A stretch of DNA of 64,000 bases from Roseomonas alba (GTDB lineage: Bacteria; Pseudomonadota; Alphaproteobacteria; Acetobacterales; Acetobacteraceae): the NCBI RefSeq assembly GCF_019430885.1, contig NZ_JAHYBZ010000002.1, forward strand, positions 124,001-188,000. Direction: 5' to 3'. Each line of letters opens with the position of its first letter. The stretch's first letter is position 1. Shown one piece after another: positions 35,532-42,977 of the stretch. Position numbers and translations under genes: made by a program. The notes beneath the pieces are model-generated. The model did no database searches. It was not told the origin of the DNA and saw only the letters and a list, made by a program, of their open reading frames with translations.

Positions 35532-37474
35532 CAGAAGGCCTGCCCGATGCCGACATAGAGCCCGTAGGCCGGATCGCCCTGCTGCGGGTTCAGCGGCACG
35601 CCGACATCGACGCGGATCGGCCCGATCGAGGTCAGGTAGCGCAGCCCCGCGCCGACACCGACGCGCAGCGTGCCGGTGCCCGGCGTCTCGTCCTCGCTGA
35701 CCGTGCCGGCATCGACGAAGGCGACCGCGCCCCAGGGGCCCGAGATGCGCTGCCGCCATTCGGCGGAGAGTTCCAGCAGGCTCGCCCCGCCCAGCGGGCG
35801 GTTGCCGGAATCGCGCGGGCCGATGGACTGGTAGGTGTAGCCGCGCACCGAACCGCCGCCGCCGGCGTAGAAGCGCTTGTCGAGGGTGATCTGGTCGAAG
35901 CTCGCCCCGAGCGCCGAACCGACCGCCGTACGCAGCGCGAGGATGCTGCCCTGGTCTCCGGTCAGGTCGAAATAGGTGCTGCCGGTCGCCATCAGCCGGA
36001 CATAGGACGAGCTGTCATCGATCGAATAATAGGGCGTGGCGCTGACGCTCGCGCGGATTCCCCGCGACGGGTTCAGCAGGCTGTTCGTGCTGTCCCAGCG
36101 CAGCCCGCCGAGGAAGCCGACCAGCGTATAGGGATCGAGTTCCTCATAGCGGCCGATGCGCCCCGTCTCGAAGCTCGGGCCGAATTGCAGCGTCAGCCGT
36201 TCGGTCAGCGGATGCTCGGCGATGGAGGAGGCGACGAAGGCCTCCCGGTCATAGGCTTCGAGATTCTCCTTCACCAGGCCGATGCGGCTGATCAGGCGGA
36301 TGTTGCGCTCGAAGATCTCGGGCTGGGTGAGGGTGGCGAAGGTGCGATAGGTGGCATTGCCGAAGCTGCCATCCGAGATGCGCGAGGCTTCCGCTTCGAG
36401 GCGAAGGCGCTCCGCCCCGCCGAACAGGTTCCGGTGTTCCCAGAAGACGCTGACGGCGAGGCCGAAATTGGTCTCATAGGCGATTGACCCTCCGAGGGCG
36501 CGGAGCGGGCGTTCGCTGACCACGAAGGCGATGGGCAGGGTGCCGTCGGGGCCGACCGTGGTGCCGGCCTCGACCCGGACGCTGTCGAAGACACCGAGGG
36601 ACACCAGCGCGCGGCGGGCGCGTTCGACGGCGGCGGGCGAATAGTCCCGGCCTTCGAGCTGGCGGGCGGCGGTGCGGCGCAGCAGGCCGGTGTCGGTGCG
36701 GGACTGGCCGCGCACCTCCGGCGTGGCGAAGCGGGCGCGCGGGCCGGGGGCGATGCGCCAGGTGATGTCCATGGCCTGGCGATCGTGATCGACCGTGATG
36801 TCACGGCCCGCCGTCGTTGCGAGCGGATGGCCGCCGGCGCGCAGCGCGTCGAGCATTGCCGATTCGGCGGCGAGCACCGCCTCGGCGCGCGCGGGCTGCC
36901 CTTCGGGAAGGTCGGCGGCGAGTGCGGCGTTCCGCACCTCGGCCGCGGCGCCGGAGGGTTCGGCGACGACGGTGACGTGGCCGATGCGGTAGCGCTGGCG
37001 CGGCGCCAGTGTGATGACCACAGGCACGGGGCCGGTCGCGGCGGCGAGGCGCGCCGGCAGGGCCGGGTCGTCGAGAGGCAGGCCGTCGATGGTCGCGCTG
37101 ACCTGGCCACCCCAATACCCCTCGGCGCGCAGGGCCTCCTGCAGGCGGGGCAGGTCGGACCGGACGCGGCCGAGCAGGCCCAGCGCATCAGTGGGCGCGC
37201 GTTCGCGCAGGGTGACGGTCTGTGCGACGGCGCGGCCGAGATCGGCAAGGTCCGAGTCGTCACCCGCCGTGACCTCGACGGAATAGGGCAGGGTGGCGGG
37301 TTCTGGGGTTGCCGGACCGCCCTCGGCGGACGGTGAAGGCGGCGTGGCGGGCGCGTCCTCGTCCTCGCCCTGCGCCAGGGACAGGGGCACTGAGGCCAGC
37401 CATGCGCAAAGCGCCGCTGTGGCGCCAAGGGCTGTGGTGCGTCGCAACGCGGCGGGATAGGCTTTGAAAGTCAT
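35531..37474 (-). CDS. tamA: BamA/TamA family outer-membrane protein
   Basis: Encodes 647 residues from an ATG at 37474; a signal peptide (ALRRTTALGATAALCAWLASVPLSLAQ) precedes POTRA-like domains (about 60-330) and a 16-strand barrel of the Omp85 superfamily with the lid-lock segment GGGGSVRGYTYQSIGPRD and the C-terminal PIRVDVGVPLNPQQGDPAYGLYVGIGQAF ending in phenylalanine. It should sit in the outer membrane as partner of TamB, whose gene overlaps its stop codon. Its ATG shares CATG with the ATG of the divergent amidohydrolase gene, so there is no intergenic space; a TTG at 37447 is a possible alternative start. Confidence 0.94.
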   Translation of the reverse strand: MTFKAYPAALRRTTALGATAALCAWLASVPLSLAQGEDEDAPATPPSPSAEGGPATPEPATLPYSVEVTAGDDSDLADLGRAVAQTVTLRERAPTDALGLLGRVRSDLPRLQEALRAEGYWGGQVSATIDGLPLDDPALPARLAAATGPVPVVITLAPRQRYRIGHVTVVAEPSGAAAEVRNAALAADLPEGQPARAEAVLAAESAMLDALRAGGHPLATTAGRDITVDHDRQAMDITWRIAPGPRARFATPEVRGQSRTDTGLLRRTAARQLEGRDYSPAAVERARRALVSLGVFDSVRVEAGTTVGPDGTLPIAFVVSERPLRALGGSIAYETNFGLAVSVFWEHRNLFGGAERLRLEAEASRISDGSFGNATYRTFATLTQPEIFERNIRLISRIGLVKENLEAYDREAFVASSIAEHPLTERLTLQFGPSFETGRIGRYEELDPYTLVGFLGGLRWDSTNSLLNPSRGIRASVSATPYYSIDDSSSYVRLMATGSTYFDLTGDQGSILALRTAVGSALGASFDQITLDKRFYAGGGGSVRGYTYQSIGPRDSGNRPLGGASLLELSAEWRQRISGPWGAVAFVDAGTVSEDETPGTGTLRVGVGAGLRYLTSIGPIRVDVGVPLNPQQGDPAYGLYVGIGQAF

Positions 37475-38621
37475 GCACACCGATCTTGCCGCGACCCTTA
37501 CATCCTGGCGTCGACATCTGCACGCCAACCCTGGCCTGACCCTTCACGAAGGGGAGACGGCCGCCTTCGTCGTCGCCCGGTTGAAGGAGATGGGCGTCAC
37601 CGACATCGTCGAGAACGTCGGAGGCCATGGCGTGGTTGCCACGCTGCAACGGGGCGGCGGCAACCGCGCCGTTGGCCTGCGCGGCGACATGGACGCGCTG
37701 CCGATCCAGGAACAGAACGAGGATCTGCCCTGGAAGTCCACCAACCCCGGCGTCATGCATGCCTGCGGGCATGACGGGCATACCACCGCATTGCTCGGCG
37801 CGGCAAAGGTGCTGCTGGACGATCCGTCCTGGACCGGGACGGTTCGGCTGGTCTTCCAGCCGGCCGAGGAAGGCGGCGGCGGCGCCCGCAAGATGATCGA
37901 GGACGGGCTGTTCGAGAAATTCCCGATGGAGCGCATCTTCGGCTGGCACAACTGGCCGGGCCTGCCCGCCGGAACCATCGCCGTGCATGACCGGGCCGTG
38001 ATGGCGGCCGGGGCGCGGTTCGAGATCACCTTCGACGGCCATGCCGGGCACGCCGCGCTGCCGCATCTGACGCGCGACCCGATGGTGGCGGCGGGCCACG
38101 CCATCGTGGCCATCCAGACCATCGTGGCGCGCAATCTCGATCCGCTGACCGGCGGCGTGGTGTCCCTGACGGTGGTCGAGGGCGGCGAGGCGCAGAACCA
38201 GATCACCGCGCGCGTCACGCTGAAGGGCACGGCGCGCTGGCTGCGCGACGAGGACCAGGAGACGATCGAGCAGGGGCTGTCGCGCATCGCCGACGGCATC
38301 GCCGCGACCTATGGCGTGCATGCAACCTTCTCCTTCCGCGCCGGCGTGATGGTGACGGCGAATGCGCCAGCCGAACGCGAATTGGCCGCGCAGGCGGCCG
38401 CCGCGGTGACGGAAGTGCGGCGCGACATGCTGCCGGCCATGACCGGCGAGGATTTCGCCTGGTACCTGAAATACGTCCCTGGCGCCTTCGTCTGGATCGG
38501 CAACGGGCCGGCGGAGAATGGGCGCGAACTGCACAATCCGCTCTACGACTTCAATGACGAGGTGCTGCCGACGGCGGCGAAGTTCCTGGCCGAAACGGCA
38601 AAGCGGGCGCTGGCCGGGTAG
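37473..38621 (+). CDS. M20 family amidohydrolase (hippurate/N-acyl-amino-acid hydrolase type)
   Basis: Encodes 382 residues from the ATG at 37473; a TTG at 37464 is in frame. M20D peptidase-like enzymes hydrolyse N-acyl amino acids such as hippurate or indole-acetyl conjugates using a bimetal centre. Metal ligands are seen in MHACGHDGHTTALLG, FQPAEEGGGGA and the C-terminal LHNPLYDFNDE; GLRGDMDALPIQE and the lid segment GHAGHAALPHLTRDPMVAAG are typical. No signal peptide, so cytosolic. It is divergent from tamA with overlapping starts, and a family B palindrome follows its stop. Confidence 0.92.
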   Translation: MHTDLAATLTSWRRHLHANPGLTLHEGETAAFVVARLKEMGVTDIVENVGGHGVVATLQRGGGNRAVGLRGDMDALPIQEQNEDLPWKSTNPGVMHACGHDGHTTALLGAAKVLLDDPSWTGTVRLVFQPAEEGGGGARKMIEDGLFEKFPMERIFGWHNWPGLPAGTIAVHDRAVMAAGARFEITFDGHAGHAALPHLTRDPMVAAGHAIVAIQTIVARNLDPLTGGVVSLTVVEGGEAQNQITARVTLKGTARWLRDEDQETIEQGLSRIADGIAATYGVHATFSFRAGVMVTANAPAERELAAQAAAAVTEVRRDMLPAMTGEDFAWYLKYVPGAFVWIGNGPAENGRELHNPLYDFNDEVLPTAAKFLAETAKRALAG

Positions 38622-38634
38622 TAGGCGCCGCGTC

Positions 38635-38779
38635 AGAGACTGCCTCAAACGTCCGGCACAGGCCCGCTCCGCCACCCGGCCACCCATTCCAGGATACTGA
38701 CCTGGGTGGCCGGGTCGGGGTGCGGGCCGGTGCCGAACGCGGAATCGCGCCGTATGGCGCGTTTCCAAACAGCCTCTCA
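38635..38779. repeat. Family B palindromic repeat between convergent genes
   Basis: The outer arms are AGAG...CAAAC at 38635 onward and GTTTCCAAACAGCCTCT at the right end; the inner arms pair GGCCACCCATTCC-side GC blocks with GGGTGGCCGGGTCGGGGTGC. The loop repeats GGATACTGACCTGGGTGGCC, identical to that at 10315-10457. Its last bases form part of the stop codon of the downstream minus-strand gene (38777-38779). It may serve as a bidirectional terminator. Confidence 0.85.
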
Positions 38780-39235
38780 GGCGGCCGGGTTGTGGAAGGG
38801 CCGCCCGGCCCAGCCCTCGTGCAGCGGCGTGAGGAAGTAAAAGGTGAGGCGGCGCGCGGCGAAGCGCCAGACGCCGTCCTGCTTCACCATCTCGTCGTCA
38901 TAGTGGCCGGCGGAGACATAGGACACGCCGTTCATTACCGAGAGGTATTCCATCGAGATTCGCCCCGTGGCGCGGGTGCCGTCCAGCACGACCGTCCCAT
39001 TGGAGCAGAAATGCCAGAATTCCTCGGTCATGGCGGGCACGCGCCGGCTGAAGAATTCGGTCAGTGCGGCGCGCCCGCGCACGGCGGAGAGTCCCTCGAA
39101 GACGCCGTCTTCGGTGAAGAGGTCGATGAAGCCCGGCCAGTCGCGCCCGTCGAGCAGATGGCAGTAGCGGGCGCGCAGATCCGCGATGGCGAGCTGGTCT
39201 TCGACCGCGGTCAGGCGTTCTTCGAGAGTGGTCAT
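38777..39235 (-). CDS. SnoaL-like nuclear transport factor 2 family protein
   Basis: Encodes 152 residues from an ATG at 39235 with an AAGGA site. The N-terminus LEERLTAVEDQLAIADLRARYCHLLDGRDWPGFIDLFTEDGVFEG is typical of the SnoaL_4 group that includes scytalone dehydratase-like and ring-hydroxylating dioxygenase beta-like folds. The later GRISMEYLSVMNGVSYVSAGHYDDEMVKQDGVWRFAARRLTF completes the fold. It probably binds or transforms a small organic ligand; no partner gene tells which. It ends in a family B repeat and lies upstream of the Bug receptor gene on the same strand. Confidence 0.87.
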   Translation of the reverse strand: MTTLEERLTAVEDQLAIADLRARYCHLLDGRDWPGFIDLFTEDGVFEGLSAVRGRAALTEFFSRRVPAMTEEFWHFCSNGTVVLDGTRATGRISMEYLSVMNGVSYVSAGHYDDEMVKQDGVWRFAARRLTFYFLTPLHEGWAGRPFHNPAA

Positions 39236-39344
39236 GGACGATCCTTCGTGCCGTGGATGGCATGGCGCCATGGCGTGCGGACGTGGTGCCCGGCATCAAG
39301 TGCCGGCGGTCCTGGGTTGCCCGGCACCCTGGCGGGGTGAGGTT

Positions 39345-39369
39345 CGGAGAGGGGCGGCGCCCCTCTCCG
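39345..39369. repeat. Family A terminal hairpin downstream of the Bug gene
   Basis: A perfect hairpin with arms CGGAGAGGGGC and GCCCCTCTCCG, preceded by the GGCGGGGTGAGG linker found in other family A right ends. It lies 11 bases beyond the stop of the minus-strand Bug gene, a terminator-like position. The usual second stem is replaced by a CCCGGCACC block. Confidence 0.75.
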
Positions 39370-39379
39370 GTCGCCCGCG

Positions 39380-40351
39380 TCAATCGGCGGCGATATTCGC
39401 GTCCCGCGCGATCCCCTGCCAGCGCGCCGCGCTCGCCGCGATCCAGGCGTCGTTCTCCGCCACAGGCACGCTGATCGGATCCACATAGGCGGTGCGGAGC
39501 CGTTCCACCGTCTGCGGCCCCATGGCCTTGCCGAGCGCGTCGCGCAGCCGCGCCACTGCTTCCGGCGGCGTGCGCTTCACCACGGCGAGGTTGAACCAGA
39601 TGCCGAGGTCGTAGCCCGGCAGCCCGGCCTCGGCCATGGTCGGCACCTCCGGCAGGGCAGAGGCGCGCGTCGTGGTCGTCACCGCGAGCGGGCGGAAGGC
39701 ACCGGAGCGGATATGCGCCGTCGAGGTTGCCGAGGTGTCGAAGCCGAAATCGACATCCTTCGCGAGCATCGCCGCGACGAGCGGCGAGGAACCGCGATAG
39801 GGCACGTGGGTCGCCTCGATGCCCGCCATCTTCATGAAGACCACGGCCGAGAGATGCGAAGAGGAGCCGTTGCCGACCGAGCCAAAGACCATCGGGCGGC
39901 GCTTCGCCTCGGCGATGAAGCTGCGCAGGTCGGTCGCCTCGACCTTGCCGGGGATGACCGAGAGGATGTTCGCGACCTGACCGAGCAGCCCGAGGCTGGT
40001 GGTGTCGCGCACCGCATCGACGCCGGAACTGCGATAGACGATGGGATTCACGCCGAACAGCGCGGTGGTGCCGAGCAGGATGGTGGTGCCGTCCGCATCC
40101 GACTGGATGACGTGCTGCGTGCCGATGTTGCCGCCGGCGCCGGCGCGGTTTTCGACCACTACAGGCTGGCCGAGCTCGCGCGACAGCGGTTCGGCGACGA
40201 TGCGTGCGACGATGTCGTTCACGCCGCCGGGCGGATAGGTGACGATGATGCGGAGCGGGCGGCTGGGTTGCCAGGACTGCGCGCGCAGGGCGGGGGCAGC
40301 GAGAATCGTGCCGAGGCCGGCCAGGGCGTCACGGCGTAAGATCAACCTCAT
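39380..40351 (-). CDS. Bug/TctC family tripartite tricarboxylate transporter substrate-binding protein
   Basis: Encodes 323 residues: an export signal (MRLILRRDALAGLGTILAAPALRAQ, possibly Tat-like RRDAL), then SRPLRIIVTYPPGGVNDIVARIVAEPLSRELGQPVVVENRAGAGGNIGTQHV, the hallmark start of Bug receptors. These periplasmic proteins capture carboxylates or related metabolites, usually for TctAB permeases. No tctA or tctB lies nearby, so this is an orphan receptor of the kind greatly expanded in Acetobacteraceae and Burkholderiales. The C-terminal LRTAYVDPISVPVAENDAWIAASAARWQGIARDANI is also family-typical. Ligand unknown. Confidence 0.93.
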   Translation of the reverse strand: MRLILRRDALAGLGTILAAPALRAQSWQPSRPLRIIVTYPPGGVNDIVARIVAEPLSRELGQPVVVENRAGAGGNIGTQHVIQSDADGTTILLGTTALFGVNPIVYRSSGVDAVRDTTSLGLLGQVANILSVIPGKVEATDLRSFIAEAKRRPMVFGSVGNGSSSHLSAVVFMKMAGIEATHVPYRGSSPLVAAMLAKDVDFGFDTSATSTAHIRSGAFRPLAVTTTTRASALPEVPTMAEAGLPGYDLGIWFNLAVVKRTPPEAVARLRDALGKAMGPQTVERLRTAYVDPISVPVAENDAWIAASAARWQGIARDANIAAD

Positions 40352-40501
40352 GGACGGTTCCGTATTGTGGTTCTGAGCGCAGGAATCCTACCGCCAGGGG
40401 CCGCGCTCGGCCAGGGGGCGACCGTGTGATGACGTACATCAAGGCCGGCTCGGGTCGCCGGACTAAGGTGGCGCTTCACTCACCGGCCAAGGAATACCCC
40501 G

Positions 40502-41557
40502 ATGAAAGCTGCTCGCTGGTACAAGGCCAAGGATATCCGCGTCGAGGATGTGCCCGAGCCTGCCGTCTCGGACGGCCGCGTGAAGATCAAGGTCGCCTGG
40601 ACCGGGATCTGCGGATCCGACCTGCATGAATACGTCGCCGGCCCGATCTTCGTGCCCGTCGCCGCGCCGCATCCGCTGAGCCACGAGAAGGCGCCCATCA
40701 TCATGGGGCACGAATTCTCCGGCGTGGTGAGCGAGGTCGGCGCGGGCGTCACGCGCGTGAAGCCAGGTGACCGGGTGGTCGTGGAACCGATCCTCGCCTG
40801 CGGAAAATGTGCCGCCTGCCGCCGCGGCAAGTACAACATCTGCGAGAAGCTCGGCTTCCACGGGCTGTCGGGCGGTGGCGGCGGGTTCTCCGCCCATACC
40901 GTCGTGGATGAGCGCATGGTCCACAAGATGCCCGAGGGCCTGTCGCTCGAGCAGGGCGCTCTGGTCGAACCCGCCGCGGTCGCGCTGCATGCGGTGCGGT
41001 TGTCGAGCCTGAAGGCGGGCGACACGGCCGCGGTGTTCGGCGCCGGGCCGATCGGGCTGCTGGTGGTCGAGGCGCTGCGCGCGGCGGGTGCCGCGGCGAT
41101 CCACGTGGTGGAGCTTTCGCCGCAGCGCGCGGCGAAGGCCAAGGAACTCGGCGCGACGACGGTGATCGATCCGTCGCAGGAGAATGCGGTGGCGCGGCTG
41201 CGCGACCTGACCGATGGCGGCGTGGATGTCGCTTTCGAGGTGACCGGCGTGCCCGCGGTGCTGAAGCAGTGCATCGACAGCACGCATTTCGAGGGCGAGA
41301 CGGTGATCGTCTCGATCTGGGAAAAGGAAGCGTCCTTCCAGCCCAACACCGTGGTGCTGCAGGAACGGGTGGTCCGCGGCATCATCGCCTATCGCGACAT
41401 CTTCCCCGCGGTGATGCAGCTGATGACGCGCGGCGTCTTCGCGGCGGAGCGCCTGGTGACGAAGCGCATCGCGCTGGACGACATCGTCGCCGAGGGCTTC
41501 GAGACGCTGGTGCACGACAAACAGCATATCAAGATCCTGGTGGAGGCGCCGAAGTAG
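40502..41557 (+). CDS. Zinc-dependent 2,3-butanediol/sorbitol-type dehydrogenase
   Basis: Encodes 351 residues of the medium-chain dehydrogenase family. The catalytic zinc residues Cys37 (GICGSDLHE), His70-Glu71 (GHEFSG) and the four structural-zinc cysteines 100, 103, 106 and 114 (ACGKCAACRRGKYNIC) are intact. The NAD-binding AVFGAGPIGLLVVEAL and ELSPQRAAKAKELGA follow. The best resemblance is to (R,R)-2,3-butanediol dehydrogenases, given ICGSDLHEYVAGPIFVP and FHGLSGGGGGFSAHTVVDERMVHKMP, but other secondary alcohols are possible. It stands alone downstream of a divergent Bug gene (150-base gap) and ends 17 bases before a family A element. Confidence 0.92.
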   Translation: MKAARWYKAKDIRVEDVPEPAVSDGRVKIKVAWTGICGSDLHEYVAGPIFVPVAAPHPLSHEKAPIIMGHEFSGVVSEVGAGVTRVKPGDRVVVEPILACGKCAACRRGKYNICEKLGFHGLSGGGGGFSAHTVVDERMVHKMPEGLSLEQGALVEPAAVALHAVRLSSLKAGDTAAVFGAGPIGLLVVEALRAAGAAAIHVVELSPQRAAKAKELGATTVIDPSQENAVARLRDLTDGGVDVAFEVTGVPAVLKQCIDSTHFEGETVIVSIWEKEASFQPNTVVLQERVVRGIIAYRDIFPAVMQLMTRGVFAAERLVTKRIALDDIVAEGFETLVHDKQHIKILVEAPK

Positions 41558-41573
41558 GGGCGCTGGCGGGAAT

Positions 41574-41840
41574 GGAGAGGGGCTCTGCCCCTCTCCAAAC
41601 CTCACCCCGCCAAAGGCCACAGGGCCTTTGGAAACCGTCATCTGGCGCCCCGCACTTAGGTTCAGGCCATCGTGGAGCGCGCGGTTTGCGCCCAGCCCCG
41701 GGGGAAGATGATCGGGCGTCTTGCACCAAGCGCCCTTCGAGATCGCGAAAGCGATTCCCCGCGTAGCGCCAAGTATCGGTTTCCAAAGGCCCTGTGGCCT
41801 TTGGTGGGGAGGGGTTCGGGGAGGGGCAAAGCCCCTCTCC
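41574..41840. repeat. Family A composite element (267 bp), both ends nearly perfect
   Basis: The left end has hairpin GGAGAGGGGC/GCCCCTCTCC (41574-41596) and CCAAAGGCC/GGCCTTTGG (41610-41631). The right end is inverted: the same nine-base stem at 41783-41804 and a GGGGAGGGGC/GCCCCTCTCC hairpin at 41818-41840. The terminal inverted repeats are therefore about 60-75 bases. The interior contains GGCGCTTGGTGCAAGACG-like sequence (minus strand) similar to the 13016 element. It fills the 330-base gap between the convergent butanediol-type dehydrogenase and HSL hydrolase genes; nothing else is apparent in that gap. Confidence 0.9.
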
Positions 41841-41887
41841 GTCCAACCTTCGAACCTTCGAGGCTAGTCCCTTCCCGACATCCCCCG

Positions 41888-42850
41888 CTAGGCCAGGATT
41901 CGCTTCAGCCAGGCCCCGGCCTCCGCGACCGCGCGGTCGCTCGCCGACACATGCCCCATCGCCCGCAGGAAGCCGTGCAGCACGCCGGGAAAGGTCGTGC
42001 TTTCAACGGTCACGCCAGCATCGCGCAGGCGCTTCTCCATCGCGACATTCTCGCCCGCCAGCACGTCGAGTTCGGCGACATGCATCAGGCAGGGCGGCAG
42101 CTTCGCGAGGTCCGCCGCGTCGGCGCGCAGCGGGGCGGCGAGGGGATGCATCCGGTCGGCCTCGCGCGGGCAGTAGCAGCGCCAGTAGAAGTCCATCTTC
42201 TCGCGCGTCAGCGTGTGGCCCGTGGCGAATTCGACATAGGACGGCGTGTCGAGACGCGAATCATACACGCCGTAATTCAGCAGCAGCCCGGCGAGCTTCA
42301 ACTCGGGATCGGTCTGTTGCAGCAGTAGCGCCACCGCCAGGGCCAGATTGCCGCCAGCGGAATCCCCGCCGACCACGATGCGCGACGGATCGAGGCCCCA
42401 TTCGGCGCCGTTCCGCGCAACCCAGCGGACGACCGCGGCGCATTCCTCGAGCGCCTGGGGGAAGGCGGCCTCGGGCGACAGCGCATAGTCCGGGCCGACG
42501 ATGGCGCAGCCGGCGCCCTCGGCGTAGCCGCGCATGATGTGGTCATGGGTGTCGATGCTGCCCCAGACCCAGCCACCGCCATGGATATAGACCATCACCG
42601 GCAGCGGCGCGTCTGTGCTCGGGCGGTGGACGCGGCAGGCCAGGCGCCGGCCGCGGACGGACAGCCAGCGATCGGCGCTTTCCGCCATCTTCGGCCCGGT
42701 GGCCGCCGCCAGGGCGATGCCCGGACCGTCATTGGACGCCCGCGCCGCATCCAGCGGCGGTGCCATCACGATGGGGGGGAAGGCGCGGCCGCGTTCCTCC
42801 ATCATGGCGGTGAAGGCACGCATTTCGGGGTCCCAACGATCCTGGCTCAT
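41888..42850 (-). CDS. Alpha/beta-hydrolase of the hormone-sensitive-lipase (HSL) family
   Basis: Encodes 320 residues from an ATG at 42850, preferred over 42865 because AAGGAG lies seven bases upstream. The family IV esterase signature is complete: oxyanion motif YIHGGGWVWGS, nucleophile elbow GGDSAGGNLAL with Ser, Asp in VAELDVLAGENV, and His in FPGVLHGFLRAMG. Such cytosolic enzymes cut short-chain esters. It is divergent from the Pat-like gene (123 bases between starts) and convergent with the butanediol-type dehydrogenase across a family A element. Confidence 0.92.
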   Translation of the reverse strand: MSQDRWDPEMRAFTAMMEERGRAFPPIVMAPPLDAARASNDGPGIALAAATGPKMAESADRWLSVRGRRLACRVHRPSTDAPLPVMVYIHGGGWVWGSIDTHDHIMRGYAEGAGCAIVGPDYALSPEAAFPQALEECAAVVRWVARNGAEWGLDPSRIVVGGDSAGGNLALAVALLLQQTDPELKLAGLLLNYGVYDSRLDTPSYVEFATGHTLTREKMDFYWRCYCPREADRMHPLAAPLRADAADLAKLPPCLMHVAELDVLAGENVAMEKRLRDAGVTVESTTFPGVLHGFLRAMGHVSASDRAVAEAGAWLKRILA

Positions 42851-42961
42851 TCCTGACTCCTTCATCGGAGCGCAGTGGAAGCCGGGTCACGATCCGCCGC
42901 AAGGTGGTGGTCCCCCGGCATGCGGATTCCGCGGTTGCAGGTCCGTCGCCGCATCATCATG

Positions 42962-42977
42962 TTGCACTGCACAATGC
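42962..42977. promoter_or_regulatory. TGCA-rich motif overlapping the Pat-like start
   Basis: TTGCACTGCACAATGC contains the ATG at 42974. It matches the reverse complement of the motif at the patatin start (29521-29535) at 12 of 15 positions. It fits the CTGC-N3-GCA style of PhaR sites loosely. If it is an operator, the transcript start lies upstream and repression would act downstream of the promoter. Confidence 0.35.

Noticed and set aside
39380..40351. Search for tctA/tctB partners of the Bug receptor
   Set aside because: Neither neighbour is a membrane protein of that type; the receptor is an orphan in this window.
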